Notes under the pieces: model-generated | Databases searched by the model: none | Told to the model about the DNA's origin: nothing | What the model saw: the letters and a program-made list of their open reading frames with translations, nothing else | Origin: Cladosporium sp. IMV 00045 | Lineage: Eukaryota; Ascomycota; Dothideomycetes; Cladosporiales; Cladosporiaceae | Direction: 5' to 3' | Length of the DNA stretch: 64,000 nt | NCBI GenBank assembly: GCA_001931905.2 | Contig: MSJI02000492.1 | Location: forward strand, 25,544 to 89,543 | Translations under genes and position numbers: made by a program | Shown: positions 11,028 to 20,218 of the stretch, one piece after another | Layout of the letters: each line of letters starts with the position of its first letter | Position numbering within the stretch: the stretch's first letter is position 1

Positions 11028-13322
11028 ATGCCTCGCCCCCCAACTTCCGGCTACGCTCGCATAGCCCAAGCCGAAGAGGAAGAGGAGGAATTACCCTACT
11101 CCTCCGATGAAGAAGATCCCTTTCGAGACCCCAACAGAATCTCCACAGACGCCTCGTACGCGCCAATACAACCAAAGCGCCGCGAGCGCATGCACATCCC
11201 CTCCGGTCCATCATCCCCTGGACGACCAACACGACGAAAGCGAGCCAACAGCGGCGTTGATATCAAAGCCATAAACGCGCGGTTGGAGAGATGGGCGGAC
11301 GAGATCAAAGAGCGATTCAAGATTCGTCGAGTTAAAGGGAAGACGGCAGACGATGAACACCTTGAAATACACCACTCAGTCTTTCAGGCACCAGAAGGAA
11401 TTCGACCTGCTACCAAAGAGCAACTCGACGCCGATCATTCAGATGCTGGCGAGAGGTTGTCAAAACTCGAATTCGACGACATTGTGGAAAGTGTGAGGAC
11501 TGCGATCGAAATGGGCAAACACCCAACGCTCATCGCGCAGGGTAGCAGTGGAAGCTACTTCGCAAGAAACAGCAGCGGGAAGGTCTTGGGAGTCTTCAAA
11601 CCGAAAGACGAGGAACCATACGCGAGCAAGAACCCCAAGTGGACGAAATGGATACACAGAAACCTGTTCCCGTTCTTCTTCGGTCGGGCGTGTTTGATTC
11701 CAAACTTGTCTTATGTTTCTGAAGCGGCGGCGTACGTGCTCGATTGCCAGCTGCGCACCAACATCGTACCATATACGGAAGTCGTCAGCTTGTCGAGTAA
11801 AAGCTTTTTCTACGATTTCTGGGATCGCAGAGCATACTACCGGAAGGGCAAGCCTTTGCCGGAAAAGCAGGGTTCATTTCAGGTTTTCTTGAAGGGATTC
11901 AAAGGTGCGACTGAGTTCTTCAGGGAACACCCTTGGCCAGATCACCACAACAGCACATTCAGAGACGCACCAAAGCGGAAACGCAAGACTTTATGGGCGG
12001 ACGACTGCAGACCAAAGAGTCGACAGGCCGGCGCCGACAGTGATGAGGAGGAAGGATTGAACAGCCGCGAACAGAGTCGGGCAAGACATGAGTTCTGGTC
12101 TGATGCTTTGCAGGAGAGTTTCAGGGAGCAGTTGGAAAAGCTGGTGATCTTGGACTACATCATGAGAAATACGGATCGAGGCACGGACAATTGGATGATA
12201 CGGATCGATCGAGAGAAGCAGACGGCGGAAATTGTGGCCAGACCGCCAAAGAGCGACAGACAACAGAATGGCCATGCCGATTCTAGCGAGGCAGGGGAAT
12301 ATCACAGACGACACGAGAATATGACGACAAGTCCGTCTTCCGAGGAGGACAGCGCAACGCCCAGACTAGGCGCAATCGACAACTCCCTCTCCTGGCCATG
12401 GAAACACCCGGATGCTTGGAGAAGCTACCCATTCGGCTGGCTGTTCCTCCCAGTCAGCCTGATCGGCCGTCCTTTCACCGAGCGCACTCGACGCCACTTC
12501 CTACCCCTCCTCACATCCAAAGAATGGTGGACCGACACCCAAGTCAAGCTGCGCCAATGCTTCGAACTCGACGCCGACTTCAAAGAACGCATGTTCGCTC
12601 GCCAAATAGCCGTGATGAAAGGCCAGGCGTGGAACGTGGTAGAAACCCTCAAAACCCCCGACCACGGACCTCTAGAGCTAACACGCCGCAACCGCGTCTG
12701 CGTCTGGGACGATCTGGTCGACATCCCCGTCGCCGTCCCCATGAGCAGGCCCTCGGAGGAAATGCGCCAGCAAGTCAAGAACCTGCACTCCCGCCCGCGC
12801 GGCATCCGCGAGGAGAACGAAGCACACGAAGAGATGGACATCAGCGCCGCGTACGCTTCGGCGCCGACGAAGTCGCAAGTCGACCTGCTGGGTCTCGGTG
12901 GGCCCACGCCTGACCGCGAACCGAGCGCGAATCCCTTCAATCACTCCCGCCAGAACAGCTCAGAGCTCTTACCGCAAGTGCAAAAGGCCAGCACAGACTT
13001 GCCCATGGCGCAGTCGTACGATGCGCAGCAATCGACCTCGACACGCCTTGGCGCTCCTTCGAGACCTTCGGCTCTTCGATCCACTACTGTTGGCCAGCCG
13101 CGCATGTCCTACGATGTTCCCTCCTCAAAGCGTGTATGGGATACTGGAAAGCGGAGGTCTAGCTTTGCAGTGCGACGAGCTTTCGGCGATGATAGTGACG
13201 ACGAGGGTGATGGCGATCTCGGTTTCGTGGCTGCCAGGGATCAAGAGGGGAGTAGGCGGAAGGTCATCGTTGAGAGGTTGGAGATGGTCAAGAGCAGGCC
13301 GCCGGTTTTCACTTGGTGTTGA
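11028..13322 (+). CDS. LSB6: Type II phosphatidylinositol 4-kinase LSB6
   Basis: One exon, 764 codons, ATG at 11028. The kinase region shows the type II PI4K pattern: the nucleotide loop GSSGSYFARN, the ATP-binding lysine in VLGVFKPKDEEPY, the cysteine-containing insert after KPL, the catalytic segment YIMRNTDRGTDNWMIRID, and AIDNSLSWPWKHPDAWRSYP. The N-terminus is acidic (AEEEEEELPYSSDEEDPF), and the C-terminal 170 residues are low complexity, as in other fungal LSB6 proteins. It phosphorylates phosphatidylinositol at position 4 and in yeast acts at vacuole/endosome membranes and binds Las17. Length and motifs fit the fungal family well. Confidence 0.93.
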   Translation: MPRPPTSGYARIAQAEEEEEELPYSSDEEDPFRDPNRISTDASYAPIQPKRRERMHIPSGPSSPGRPTRRKRANSGVDIKAINARLERWADEIKERFKIRRVKGKTADDEHLEIHHSVFQAPEGIRPATKEQLDADHSDAGERLSKLEFDDIVESVRTAIEMGKHPTLIAQGSSGSYFARNSSGKVLGVFKPKDEEPYASKNPKWTKWIHRNLFPFFFGRACLIPNLSYVSEAAAYVLDCQLRTNIVPYTEVVSLSSKSFFYDFWDRRAYYRKGKPLPEKQGSFQVFLKGFKGATEFFREHPWPDHHNSTFRDAPKRKRKTLWADDCRPKSRQAGADSDEEEGLNSREQSRARHEFWSDALQESFREQLEKLVILDYIMRNTDRGTDNWMIRIDREKQTAEIVARPPKSDRQQNGHADSSEAGEYHRRHENMTTSPSSEEDSATPRLGAIDNSLSWPWKHPDAWRSYPFGWLFLPVSLIGRPFTERTRRHFLPLLTSKEWWTDTQVKLRQCFELDADFKERMFARQIAVMKGQAWNVVETLKTPDHGPLELTRRNRVCVWDDLVDIPVAVPMSRPSEEMRQQVKNLHSRPRGIREENEAHEEMDISAAYASAPTKSQVDLLGLGGPTPDREPSANPFNHSRQNSSELLPQVQKASTDLPMAQSYDAQQSTSTRLGAPSRPSALRSTTVGQPRMSYDVPSSKRVWDTGKRRSSFAVRRAFGDDSDDEGDGDLGFVAARDQEGSRRKVIVERLEMVKSRPPVFTWC

Positions 13323-13530
13323 TTGGGTGGAATTAAAGGTCTGGAGGGAAGTTGTATGTAATAGCAACTTCATGATGATTGTTTTGATTTGCCAGGCGTT
13401 CTTGACGTCTCATGGGAGCATCGAAATGCCTATGTTGTTGTTGAGACGATTCGCGAGTTTTGTACTATACATATATACCAGCAGAGCAGAGGAATAGCAT
13501 AGATACCAGTCAATACCAAAGTTGATACGG

Positions 13531-14145
13531 CAGTTTGGCATAATGTCTCTGCCACACTCGTACAAGTACCTTCTGGCTTAGGCAATCAAGCAAGTAATTG
13601 CGCCAGTGAGAGGCACGCCCGGCTGGCATGGCATGTCCATCGCAGTTGTGCAACTACCGTCTTGCTTGGGATATGAAGCTAGATGGAGTGCCATTGAGAG
13701 GTACTGGATGTTTGGCATAGTCTTTCCGTCACAGTCGTGCAAGTACCGTCTGGCTTGGAATATGAAGCGATGTGTAGTGCTATCGAGAGGTACTGGATTT
13801 TGACACGGTCTCTCCGTCACGTTCGTGGTGGTCCCGTCAGGCTTGGGCGATCGCAGTAACGCAGCTCTATTCAGGTATCGTGCCCTCAAGATATCTACTT
13901 AAACCTGAGAAAGTCGACTCCAGAAACGAGCATCTCTGAGTTCACGGTGTGACTACCCTCGCGAATCGTGCATTCAAAAAATTCTTGCCACTGAGATGGT
14001 CGGCTCTGAAATCGAGCATCTCCGTAGTCATGGTGTAGCTGTCCTCATTTCTGATGCACTCAGAATGTGCACTTGTCACTGAGATAGTCGCTTTCATCAT
14101 CAAGCATCCCTGCAGTCGTTGCGCAGCTATCCTCTGGCATCACTT
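13531..14145. repeat. degenerate tandem repeats, period 86-89 bp
   Basis: The core word (GTGCAACTACC, or variants such as GTGCAGCTATCC) recurs at 13560, 13648, 13737, 13825, 13949, 14035 and 14123. Spacing is 86-89 bp apart from one 124-bp step. Units also share a GCCA(T/C)TGAGAG block. The units have drifted and the spacing is not a multiple of three, so no frame is kept throughout. The same family is sharper at 15.0-15.5 kb and recurs at 21.1-21.5 kb. Confidence 0.75.
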
Positions 14146-14159
14146 GGGGATACAAGACT

Positions 14160-14950
14160 CCTCTGGCGGGAAGGCAGACTGCATACACGGAGTTGCAAAA
14201 TCAATCTGCAGAGACCGACGTTGTGTTCAAGCCGCTACGAATCAAAACGTACGTCTAATTCAGCTCGAACTCGACCATTCAAATGAGGAAACGGAAGGCA
14301 CAAACGACAGAATGTCCTCCCTCGAGCGAGAAAGGATGAGAGCAGCTGCTACTCTCAATGAGCTGCAAGATACCGACCGTCAGCCCCGTTTTCATGACAA
14401 GCAACAATCATTGGACGCCCGGGCAAGATCTCTCGGCGAGCGGGATCGGCAAATGCTCGATCAACACGCGAACATGCAAAAGGCGATCGACAAGTACAAG
14501 AGCGACTTATCCGAAGCAAACATCCTCAAGCACAAACTCCAGTTTGACCATAATCAGAAGGTCGAAGGGTTGATTGCAGAACACACACAGCAACAGACCG
14601 ACCAGCAGACGAGGTTCGAGAGGAGCATAGCGCTCCATCGTGGGTGGCTTCTTCCCAATCTATTAAAAAAGCGAGATGACTTCCAAGCGGAAAAAAGTGC
14701 AATCTTGACACGGCATCGGACGAGCTTTCGAAGATACAAAAACAGCACGCCGACGACCTGACGAGCAAGGATAAATCTAATCGAGCAGACATCGACAGTC
14801 AGCGGCATGCTCTAATCGGAGAAAAGCAGCGGCTGCGGGCAGACTTGTCAAAACAACACGAAAAGCAGATCTCCTCCGAGCAGACCAAGCACAACGAGGA
14901 GCTGAAACAGTCCGCCGAGGCTCACAACACTTCCGTGTCGTTCAGCAAGC
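14160..14950 (+). pseudogene. coiled-coil protein relic embedded in the repeat array
   Basis: From about 14230 to 14700 one frame encodes highly charged, Gln/Glu/Lys-rich heptad sequence (for example SLERERMRAAATLNELQD and KYKSDLSEANILKHKLQFD). At a run of six A near 14691 the coiled-coil coding continues in a different frame (SDELSKIQKQHADDLTSKD through KQHEKQISSEQTKHNEELKQ) to about 14935. Both halves have the same composition, so a one-base indel in a single former gene is the simplest reading. Its ends merge into repeat units on both sides. The parent protein is not recognised. An intron at the junction is an alternative, but no good donor/acceptor pair was seen. Confidence 0.5.
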
Positions 14951-14994
14951 TATGCACCCGCATGGCGCCTTATAGCGGGCATCGATATCGGCAG

Positions 14995-15510
14995 GTCAAT
15001 GCAGCTATCCTCAAGCACAGGAGCCTAAACCGGATAGCTGTCACTGAGAGAGTCCTATTTGAGAACAGCAATCTCCGGAGTCTTTGTGCAGCTATCCTCA
15101 AGTATCTTGGCCTAAAACGAATGGCTGCCTTTGAGAGAGTTGGATTTGATAGCGGCAATCTCTGGAGTCTTTGTGTAGCTATCCTCGAGCATAGTGGTCT
15201 AGAGAGGATGGATACCACCGAGAGACTCGTACTTGAGAGAGGCGCTCTCCGGAGTCCTTGTGCAACTATCTTTGAATACCGTAACCCAAGATGGATGGCT
15301 GGCACTGAGAGACTCGTATTCGAGAGAAGGGATCTCCGGAGTCTTCATGTAGCTATCTTCAAGTATAGTGGCCCAAGGCGGACGGTTGCCACTGAGAAAG
15401 TCGTATTTTAGAGAGGCGATCTCTGGAGAACTTGCGCAGCTATCCTCGAGCACATCGCCCTGAAACAGATGACTGCCGCTGAAAGAGAGTTGCATTGGAG
15501 ATAACAATTC
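14995..15510. repeat. tandem array of 87-bp units (about 6 copies)
   Basis: The word GCAGCTATCCTC (or one- to three-base variants) begins at 15001, 15088, 15175, 15262, 15349 and 15436, giving a period of exactly 87 bp five times. Each unit also contains a (C/T)ACTGAGAGA-like block and CTCCGGAGTCTTTG. Because 87 is 29 codons, frames stay open across several units on both strands; on the plus strand units read like AILKYLGLKRMAAFERVGF, and a stop occurs only in the fifth unit. No known protein repeat was recognised, so coding status is undecided. Confidence 0.85.
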
Positions 15511-15790
15511 CCAAGTAATAGTATCTGTGGGTAAGGTGAGACACATGAGTCTTTTCCGCTTGACGCATTTTTCGCGAGTGGTCACGGAATTATTAGAAGA
15601 GAATTGTGAGTGATCATGAATTATTGCACCTACCTATTGTAGGAGGCCAGAAATTATTAATTCCCCAAACGCCAGAGATACCGGTTCCCAGCCAACAGTA
15701 TATGTGGGTATCATGAGACAAAAGAGATCTTTTCAGTTGACGCATTTTCCGCCCGCCCAATCAACCCGCATTGTCCATCCTCAATCCGCC

Positions 15791-18700
15791 TCACTTGAAC
15801 AGGTCCTTCAAATCCTCCAGGGTGTTCTGCGCGAGCTGCTTTCTGGTCTTCTTCTCCATGCTGAGTTGGGCCAGTTTCTTCTTCTTGTCTTGCAGCTTCA
15901 GTAGATTGGGTTCGACGCTGTCGTTCATGATGAAGTGGGTGATCTCAACGTCGCGCTGCTGGCCCATGCGGTGTACACGATCGATCGCCTGTTGCTCTTG
16001 GCCGGGATTATACTGTGGCTCCATCATGTAGACCTTGTTGGCGGCTGTGAAATTGAGACCTTGGCCGCCGGCTTTGATGGACACTAGAAGGACGGTGGCG
16101 TTGGGGTCGCTTCTGAAGCTTTCAATTACCTGGGCACGCTGTGAGACACGCATGGTGCCGTCAAGGCGAAGAGGGTTGTGGCCGTGACGCTGCAAGGCGT
16201 ATTCGATCAGATCGATGTATGAAGTCCACTCAGTGAAGACAACGCTGCGGATAGGTGGTTCACCATCTGGAAGAGCAGCAGTCTCTTCGCGAGATCTATC
16301 CAGCTCCGCGAGTAGAGCAAGGACCTTGGTGTGTGGGCCAGTGTAGTTGTTGGCGTTCCACGCTGCGCGTTTGCCCTTGCGAATTTCCGGGGTGTGGTCG
16401 TCGATAAACTTCTGGAAGTTACGACGAGACAGAGTGAAGAAGTCGTACCTGACGTATGCGTCGCAGACAGGGCAGTCATGATAGCCGTCAATGCGAAGCA
16501 GTGGAGGCTTTGTCGTCTCGTCGAGATTCTCCTTGCAATCGGGGCAGTACAAGTGGAAGCATGGAGTGAGGTAGCCAAACACGTCCTCATCCTCCCCCTC
16601 CTCCTCCTCCGAGGAAGACGAATCCGAGTCGGTGGCGTCGTTCTGCTGAAGTTTGTCTCCCACGACGGGACGACTGCAACTTGCACAGTAGTCTAGCTCA
16701 GTATCGCTCTGTGCCTTCAGGAGCTGGTAAGCCTCTCGTTCAGAAATGAAAGTGCCCATAGGTTGGAGCCCCGGCTCGTCGCCCAAATCAATGGCACTGC
16801 TGTGATTCATGCCCTCGAGCTCCTGAAGATCCTCTTCGCGCAGTAAATCTCGGCCATGAGCGCAAAGCAGACGCAGGCGTAGAAGCGCATTCAGAACATG
16901 CATATACGCCTTACCCCGAATGGTTTTGTTGTCGCGTGTCAAGGTCCTGAGCTGCATGTTCGATCTGCCAGCGAACATTCCGTACGTCTCCTGTTCCTGC
17001 GGAGTAAATTCGAGATATGCATATCTCTCTTTGCGTGCAGGAAGACCCATGTTGTCTTTAGTACGGCGGAGGGTGATGCCATCAACGAGGAGGCGCAGGT
17101 GTTGCAAGACATCGGAGTTTGCATTCTTGAAAGGAGCGAGGATGTATTGCGCCCAATTGCTTTGTTGATCGAACGGCTTGACACGCAGGAAGCGGATGAG
17201 CGCTCCAAGGTCGTCGAGTCGGTTCTGAACCGGCGTGCCAGTGACAGCCCAGCGACACTCGGCATTGAGTGCGCATACGGCCTTGGAATCGCCAGTGCTC
17301 GAGTTGCGGATCTGATGTGCCTCGTCTAGCACAATGCGAAACCAGTTAATAGAAGCCGGGGCATTTCTTTGCTTGAGGGAGCTGCCAAACTCAGTCCCGA
17401 GCGTACGGTAGGTTGTGAGGACGATGTCGTATTGTGACAACTTGTTCAGGTCTTGCAATCTGTTATTGCCGTGGTAGACGTAGACCGATAGCTTTCCGGC
17501 AATGACGTGGTCTTGAATCTGTTCGGTCCAGTTGGCGAGAACTGAGGTCGGACAAACAATCAGAGTACCCTTGGCGTTACGCTCGGCCCCGGTCATGTCT
17601 TGCGGCGGTTGCTTAGTCGCAAAGTCGTGAGCCTCGTTAGTCGTAGCAGCGATCAAGGACAGGATGCTCAAAGTCTTTCCGAGGCCCATCATGTCGGCAA
17701 GAATGCCACCACGGGCAGGCTGTGGCTTCTCGCGCACCTCTTGGCCTGTAATGACGTGATACCATACCTCTTTCCCATTGGCCTTGACGGTGTGCTTCCA
17801 GAGTGAGAATTTCGCATTGTTCTCATCACGTTGAGGCGTGCCATCTTGCTGCTGAACGTCCTGTTGCTGATCCTTGTAGTTCTCGTGGTCAACAAGAAAC
17901 TCCAGTGCTTGTTTCTGATGCGGAAGCAACTCAGTCTTGATGATTGTCGGATCAGCCTCTCTTTCCGGCAGATTCTCGTTCTTCGCTAGATCGTCGAAGA
18001 GTTGAGAGGCATCTCGGTGCATTTCCTCGGCGGTACGGGTAGTATATGCAATGCTCTGGGGACCAGAGGGCTTGGGTGCACCAGATCCGATTTTTTGGTC
18101 GCGATAGGCTTGAGGGACATGGGGGTTTACGATCTGTTTCCCAGAGTCAACGTCCCTCTTCGGGCTTTCCAGAAAGAGCTGCCTCTGCGAGAGAAATCTT
18201 CCGACGGGGTCAGTAGCCCTGCGCTTGCAGTAGAGAACAACATCAACTTTGAGGTTTTGTGAGACCGGAAAACCGACTGCTTCGCCGTGCGGGCGCTTGC
18301 GTGCGGGCAATGCAGCTTTAGCATGGAACCCACTCATATGAGACCCTCCCATAAGTTTTGTCAGTACGGTCGCTTCTCGCACGCCCAGTTTGCCAAACGT
18401 CTTGCCCTGCTTGTCAACCAAATCGATGACATTGTCGTAGGCGCTTGCTGTCCTTCTCAGCACGATCTTTGTGGGCGGCCAATAATCTTTGCCGAGGAAG
18501 GCGCCAGCAGCTGGGACTCGATGGATATTGCCTTGAGCTGGGAGCACACCGATGCAAACTTCCTCTTCACCGGGATCTCGCTTGGGCTTGACATTTTCGC
18601 TAGTTACGACTACGTCGTCATCGTCATCTCCAGTGAGGTCGACAGCAGCTGCTGCACCACTTTCGGCGGCTTGCTTCTTGGCTTGGTCCTTCAGGTGTTC

Positions 18701-19090
18701 CCCAAGCATGCCGCTACCCCTGATGTTTTCTCCGTGCGCAGTCTTGGTCTTCTTCGGGCTGGCGTAATCCTCGTTGTCGTCGCCAGCGTCTCGCTTGTAT
18801 TTGATTGGAGCCTCGCGCTCCGTGGTCTGGTAGAGATTGCTGAGCTGCTCGGCCATGCCAAGTGGGGCCTCATTGGTGGATTCATCCGCTGGAAGAGTAG
18901 AAGTGCCACCGCTGTTCGTGTCGCCACCGTCCATCGCTGCAGTCTCTCCAGAAGGTGGCGCTTTACGTGACTGCTTGGGGCCTGGATCGGTCAGCCTGCT
19001 TGAGGTGTTGAAAGGACTTTGCTCGTGCATGCGGGAGGGTGCTGGTGTTGAGAAGTCAAGGAAAGCGCCGCCGGAGCCGTGGGGCGGCAT
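15791..19090 (-). CDS. SNF2-family helicase-like ATPase with RING finger (RAD5/HLTF-like)
   Basis: One exon, 1,099 codons, ATG at 19090. The Walker A region GILADMMGLGKT is at about 462-473, with DEAH in VLDEAHQIRN at about 589-592, SVLANW and TGTPVQNRLDDL between and after, and the helicase C motifs RSVVFTEWTSY, KAGGQGLNFTAANKV and QAIDRVHRMGQ near the C-terminus. A RING finger sits between the two lobes: CASC, then CFHLYCPDC, then CPVC. The layout (N-terminal HIRAN-like region, ATPase lobe split by RING) is that of RAD5/HLTF/SMARCA3 proteins, which remodel stalled forks and act as ubiquitin ligases in post-replication repair. An acidic Ser/Glu insert of about 30 residues separates the first two RING cysteines from the rest. 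Orthology to RAD5 versus another RING-SNF2 paralogue is not settled. Confidence 0.88.
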   Translation of the reverse strand: MPPHGSGGAFLDFSTPAPSRMHEQSPFNTSSRLTDPGPKQSRKAPPSGETAAMDGGDTNSGGTSTLPADESTNEAPLGMAEQLSNLYQTTEREAPIKYKRDAGDDNEDYASPKKTKTAHGENIRGSGMLGEHLKDQAKKQAAESGAAAAVDLTGDDDDDVVVTSENVKPKRDPGEEEVCIGVLPAQGNIHRVPAAGAFLGKDYWPPTKIVLRRTASAYDNVIDLVDKQGKTFGKLGVREATVLTKLMGGSHMSGFHAKAALPARKRPHGEAVGFPVSQNLKVDVVLYCKRRATDPVGRFLSQRQLFLESPKRDVDSGKQIVNPHVPQAYRDQKIGSGAPKPSGPQSIAYTTRTAEEMHRDASQLFDDLAKNENLPEREADPTIIKTELLPHQKQALEFLVDHENYKDQQQDVQQQDGTPQRDENNAKFSLWKHTVKANGKEVWYHVITGQEVREKPQPARGGILADMMGLGKTLSILSLIAATTNEAHDFATKQPPQDMTGAERNAKGTLIVCPTSVLANWTEQIQDHVIAGKLSVYVYHGNNRLQDLNKLSQYDIVLTTYRTLGTEFGSSLKQRNAPASINWFRIVLDEAHQIRNSSTGDSKAVCALNAECRWAVTGTPVQNRLDDLGALIRFLRVKPFDQQSNWAQYILAPFKNANSDVLQHLRLLVDGITLRRTKDNMGLPARKERYAYLEFTPQEQETYGMFAGRSNMQLRTLTRDNKTIRGKAYMHVLNALLRLRLLCAHGRDLLREEDLQELEGMNHSSAIDLGDEPGLQPMGTFISEREAYQLLKAQSDTELDYCASCSRPVVGDKLQQNDATDSDSSSSEEEEGEDEDVFGYLTPCFHLYCPDCKENLDETTKPPLLRIDGYHDCPVCDAYVRYDFFTLSRRNFQKFIDDHTPEIRKGKRAAWNANNYTGPHTKVLALLAELDRSREETAALPDGEPPIRSVVFTEWTSYIDLIEYALQRHGHNPLRLDGTMRVSQRAQVIESFRSDPNATVLLVSIKAGGQGLNFTAANKVYMMEPQYNPGQEQQAIDRVHRMGQQRDVEITHFIMNDSVEPNLLKLQDKKKKLAQLSMEKKTRKQLAQNTLEDLKDLFK

Positions 19091-20094
19091 GGCGAGGAAT
19101 TGCTTGAAGGTATTGTGTGATCTGATATTGAGTATCGAGTTGTGGACAAGTTATTCGTGCAAGTGTAGGGGAGGTGGAGGATGTTGGAGGTGGAGAGGTT
19201 AAGAAGTTGAGTGTCGAGGAAAGGTTTGGCTAAGAAAGCAGGGCTTAAATATCTTACCTCCTAGCCTTCACATGCTCACATGTGTAGTCACAAGACACCC
19301 AAGCTCTCCCAACTTCACTCGCAGGTCATCACGTGAAGACAGATGCGAAAATGAAGACTCACCATAATTAGGCGTACGCTTCTTAGCCTTCGCCTGCTCC
19401 TTCTTGTATCCTTTCGGATTCAATAGCTGAGCGGGGTTCATTTTCGCAATTTGACCAGAGAATCGACGGTGGTCAATTTCAATTCCAACTCCTTCCCGTC
19501 TCCAAACCCCGCTCAAACGAAAGGACTCAAGTCAGGTCTTATCATGTCTCGCGGCCTAGAGGATGAGAGTGGCGAATCTTGGGTTGGCTTCGTTTCAGCG
19601 CAAGACAATTTAATCCGGGAACAGGCGGTCTGCGAGGGGAATGCTGCCACTGCCAGTGTAAATCTATACCAAAAAGACGCAAAAACAAGCAATGAGTTGG
19701 TAAGTGAGGTCTGATGGGAAACAAGAAAGACATCACCACTACGGAGGACCGCTGTGAACGTCAAGACAGACGTCGGGATTAGCCGCGCGCTTGCTGAGCT
19801 TATTTCTGAGGATAGCAATATGTGGACCATGTCGGCCATGACATCGCAATTGAGGACCGTGTAATGATGGAAAGCACGCTGATTCTCGTCACTGACCCTA
19901 TCAACTAGTTGCCCTGCGTCATATATCGCAAGAGGATTGGAACAGATAAGCTTATTAGGTATACTGGAGGTACAGGAACTCAGAGCCGGCGGAAAGTGAA
20001 AGGCCGTTAGTGCCGCGGACTTATCGGATATACGACATGGCCGAAAGCATCAATGACGTCCGACGTCCATCAATGTTTCCACAAGTGAACTCTG
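19091..20094. other. intergenic region between the SNF2 gene and an SDR gene
   Basis: Apart from the small two-exon candidate, the only item is a minus-strand open stretch starting at an ATG at 19441 (MNPAQLLNPKGYKKEQ...) ended by a strong GTGAGT donor at 19362. It looks like a first coding exon, but I found no acceptor that joins it in frame to the SNF2 ORF. Confidence 0.4.
19544..19864 (+). CDS. small hypothetical protein, two exons
   Basis: Exons 19544-19699 and 19766-19864 join in phase through a GTAAGT donor and a TCAAG acceptor (66-nt intron), giving 84 residues. The sequence begins MSRGLEDESGESWVGF and ends with an amphipathic stretch (SRALAELISEDSNMW) and SAMTSQLRTV. No family is recognised. 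Support is only the clean donor, phase closure and balanced composition. It could equally be chance open sequence upstream of other genes. Confidence 0.3.
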
Positions 20095-20135
20095 TTGGAC
20101 GTGAATAACAAATTCATGCCGATGTCATGGGGGTC

Positions 20136-20142
20136 TATAAAG
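20136..20142 (+). promoter_or_regulatory. TATA box of the SDR gene
   Basis: TATAAAG lies 83 bp upstream of the ATG at 20219, followed by a CT-rich leader (TCTCTCTTCTCACC) typical of strong fungal promoters. Confidence 0.65.
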
Positions 20143-20218
20143 ACCAGAGCAGCTCCAGCTCTGTTTCAACGATATCCCTCTCTCTTCTCACCAACATCAA
20201 ACTCATATTACAACGACA

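Noticed and set aside
13578..13889. Minus-strand ORF of 103 residues with repeated DGSCTT-like peptides as a gene
   Set aside because: Repeat units here are spaced 88-89 bp, so equivalent unit sequences fall in different frames; not a coherent coding repeat.
19088..19441. Joining the minus-strand exon-like stretch at 19441 to the SNF2 gene as its first exon
   Set aside because: Every available acceptor upstream of ATG 19090 gives a frame mismatch or an early stop; the SNF2 ORF has its own good ATG.
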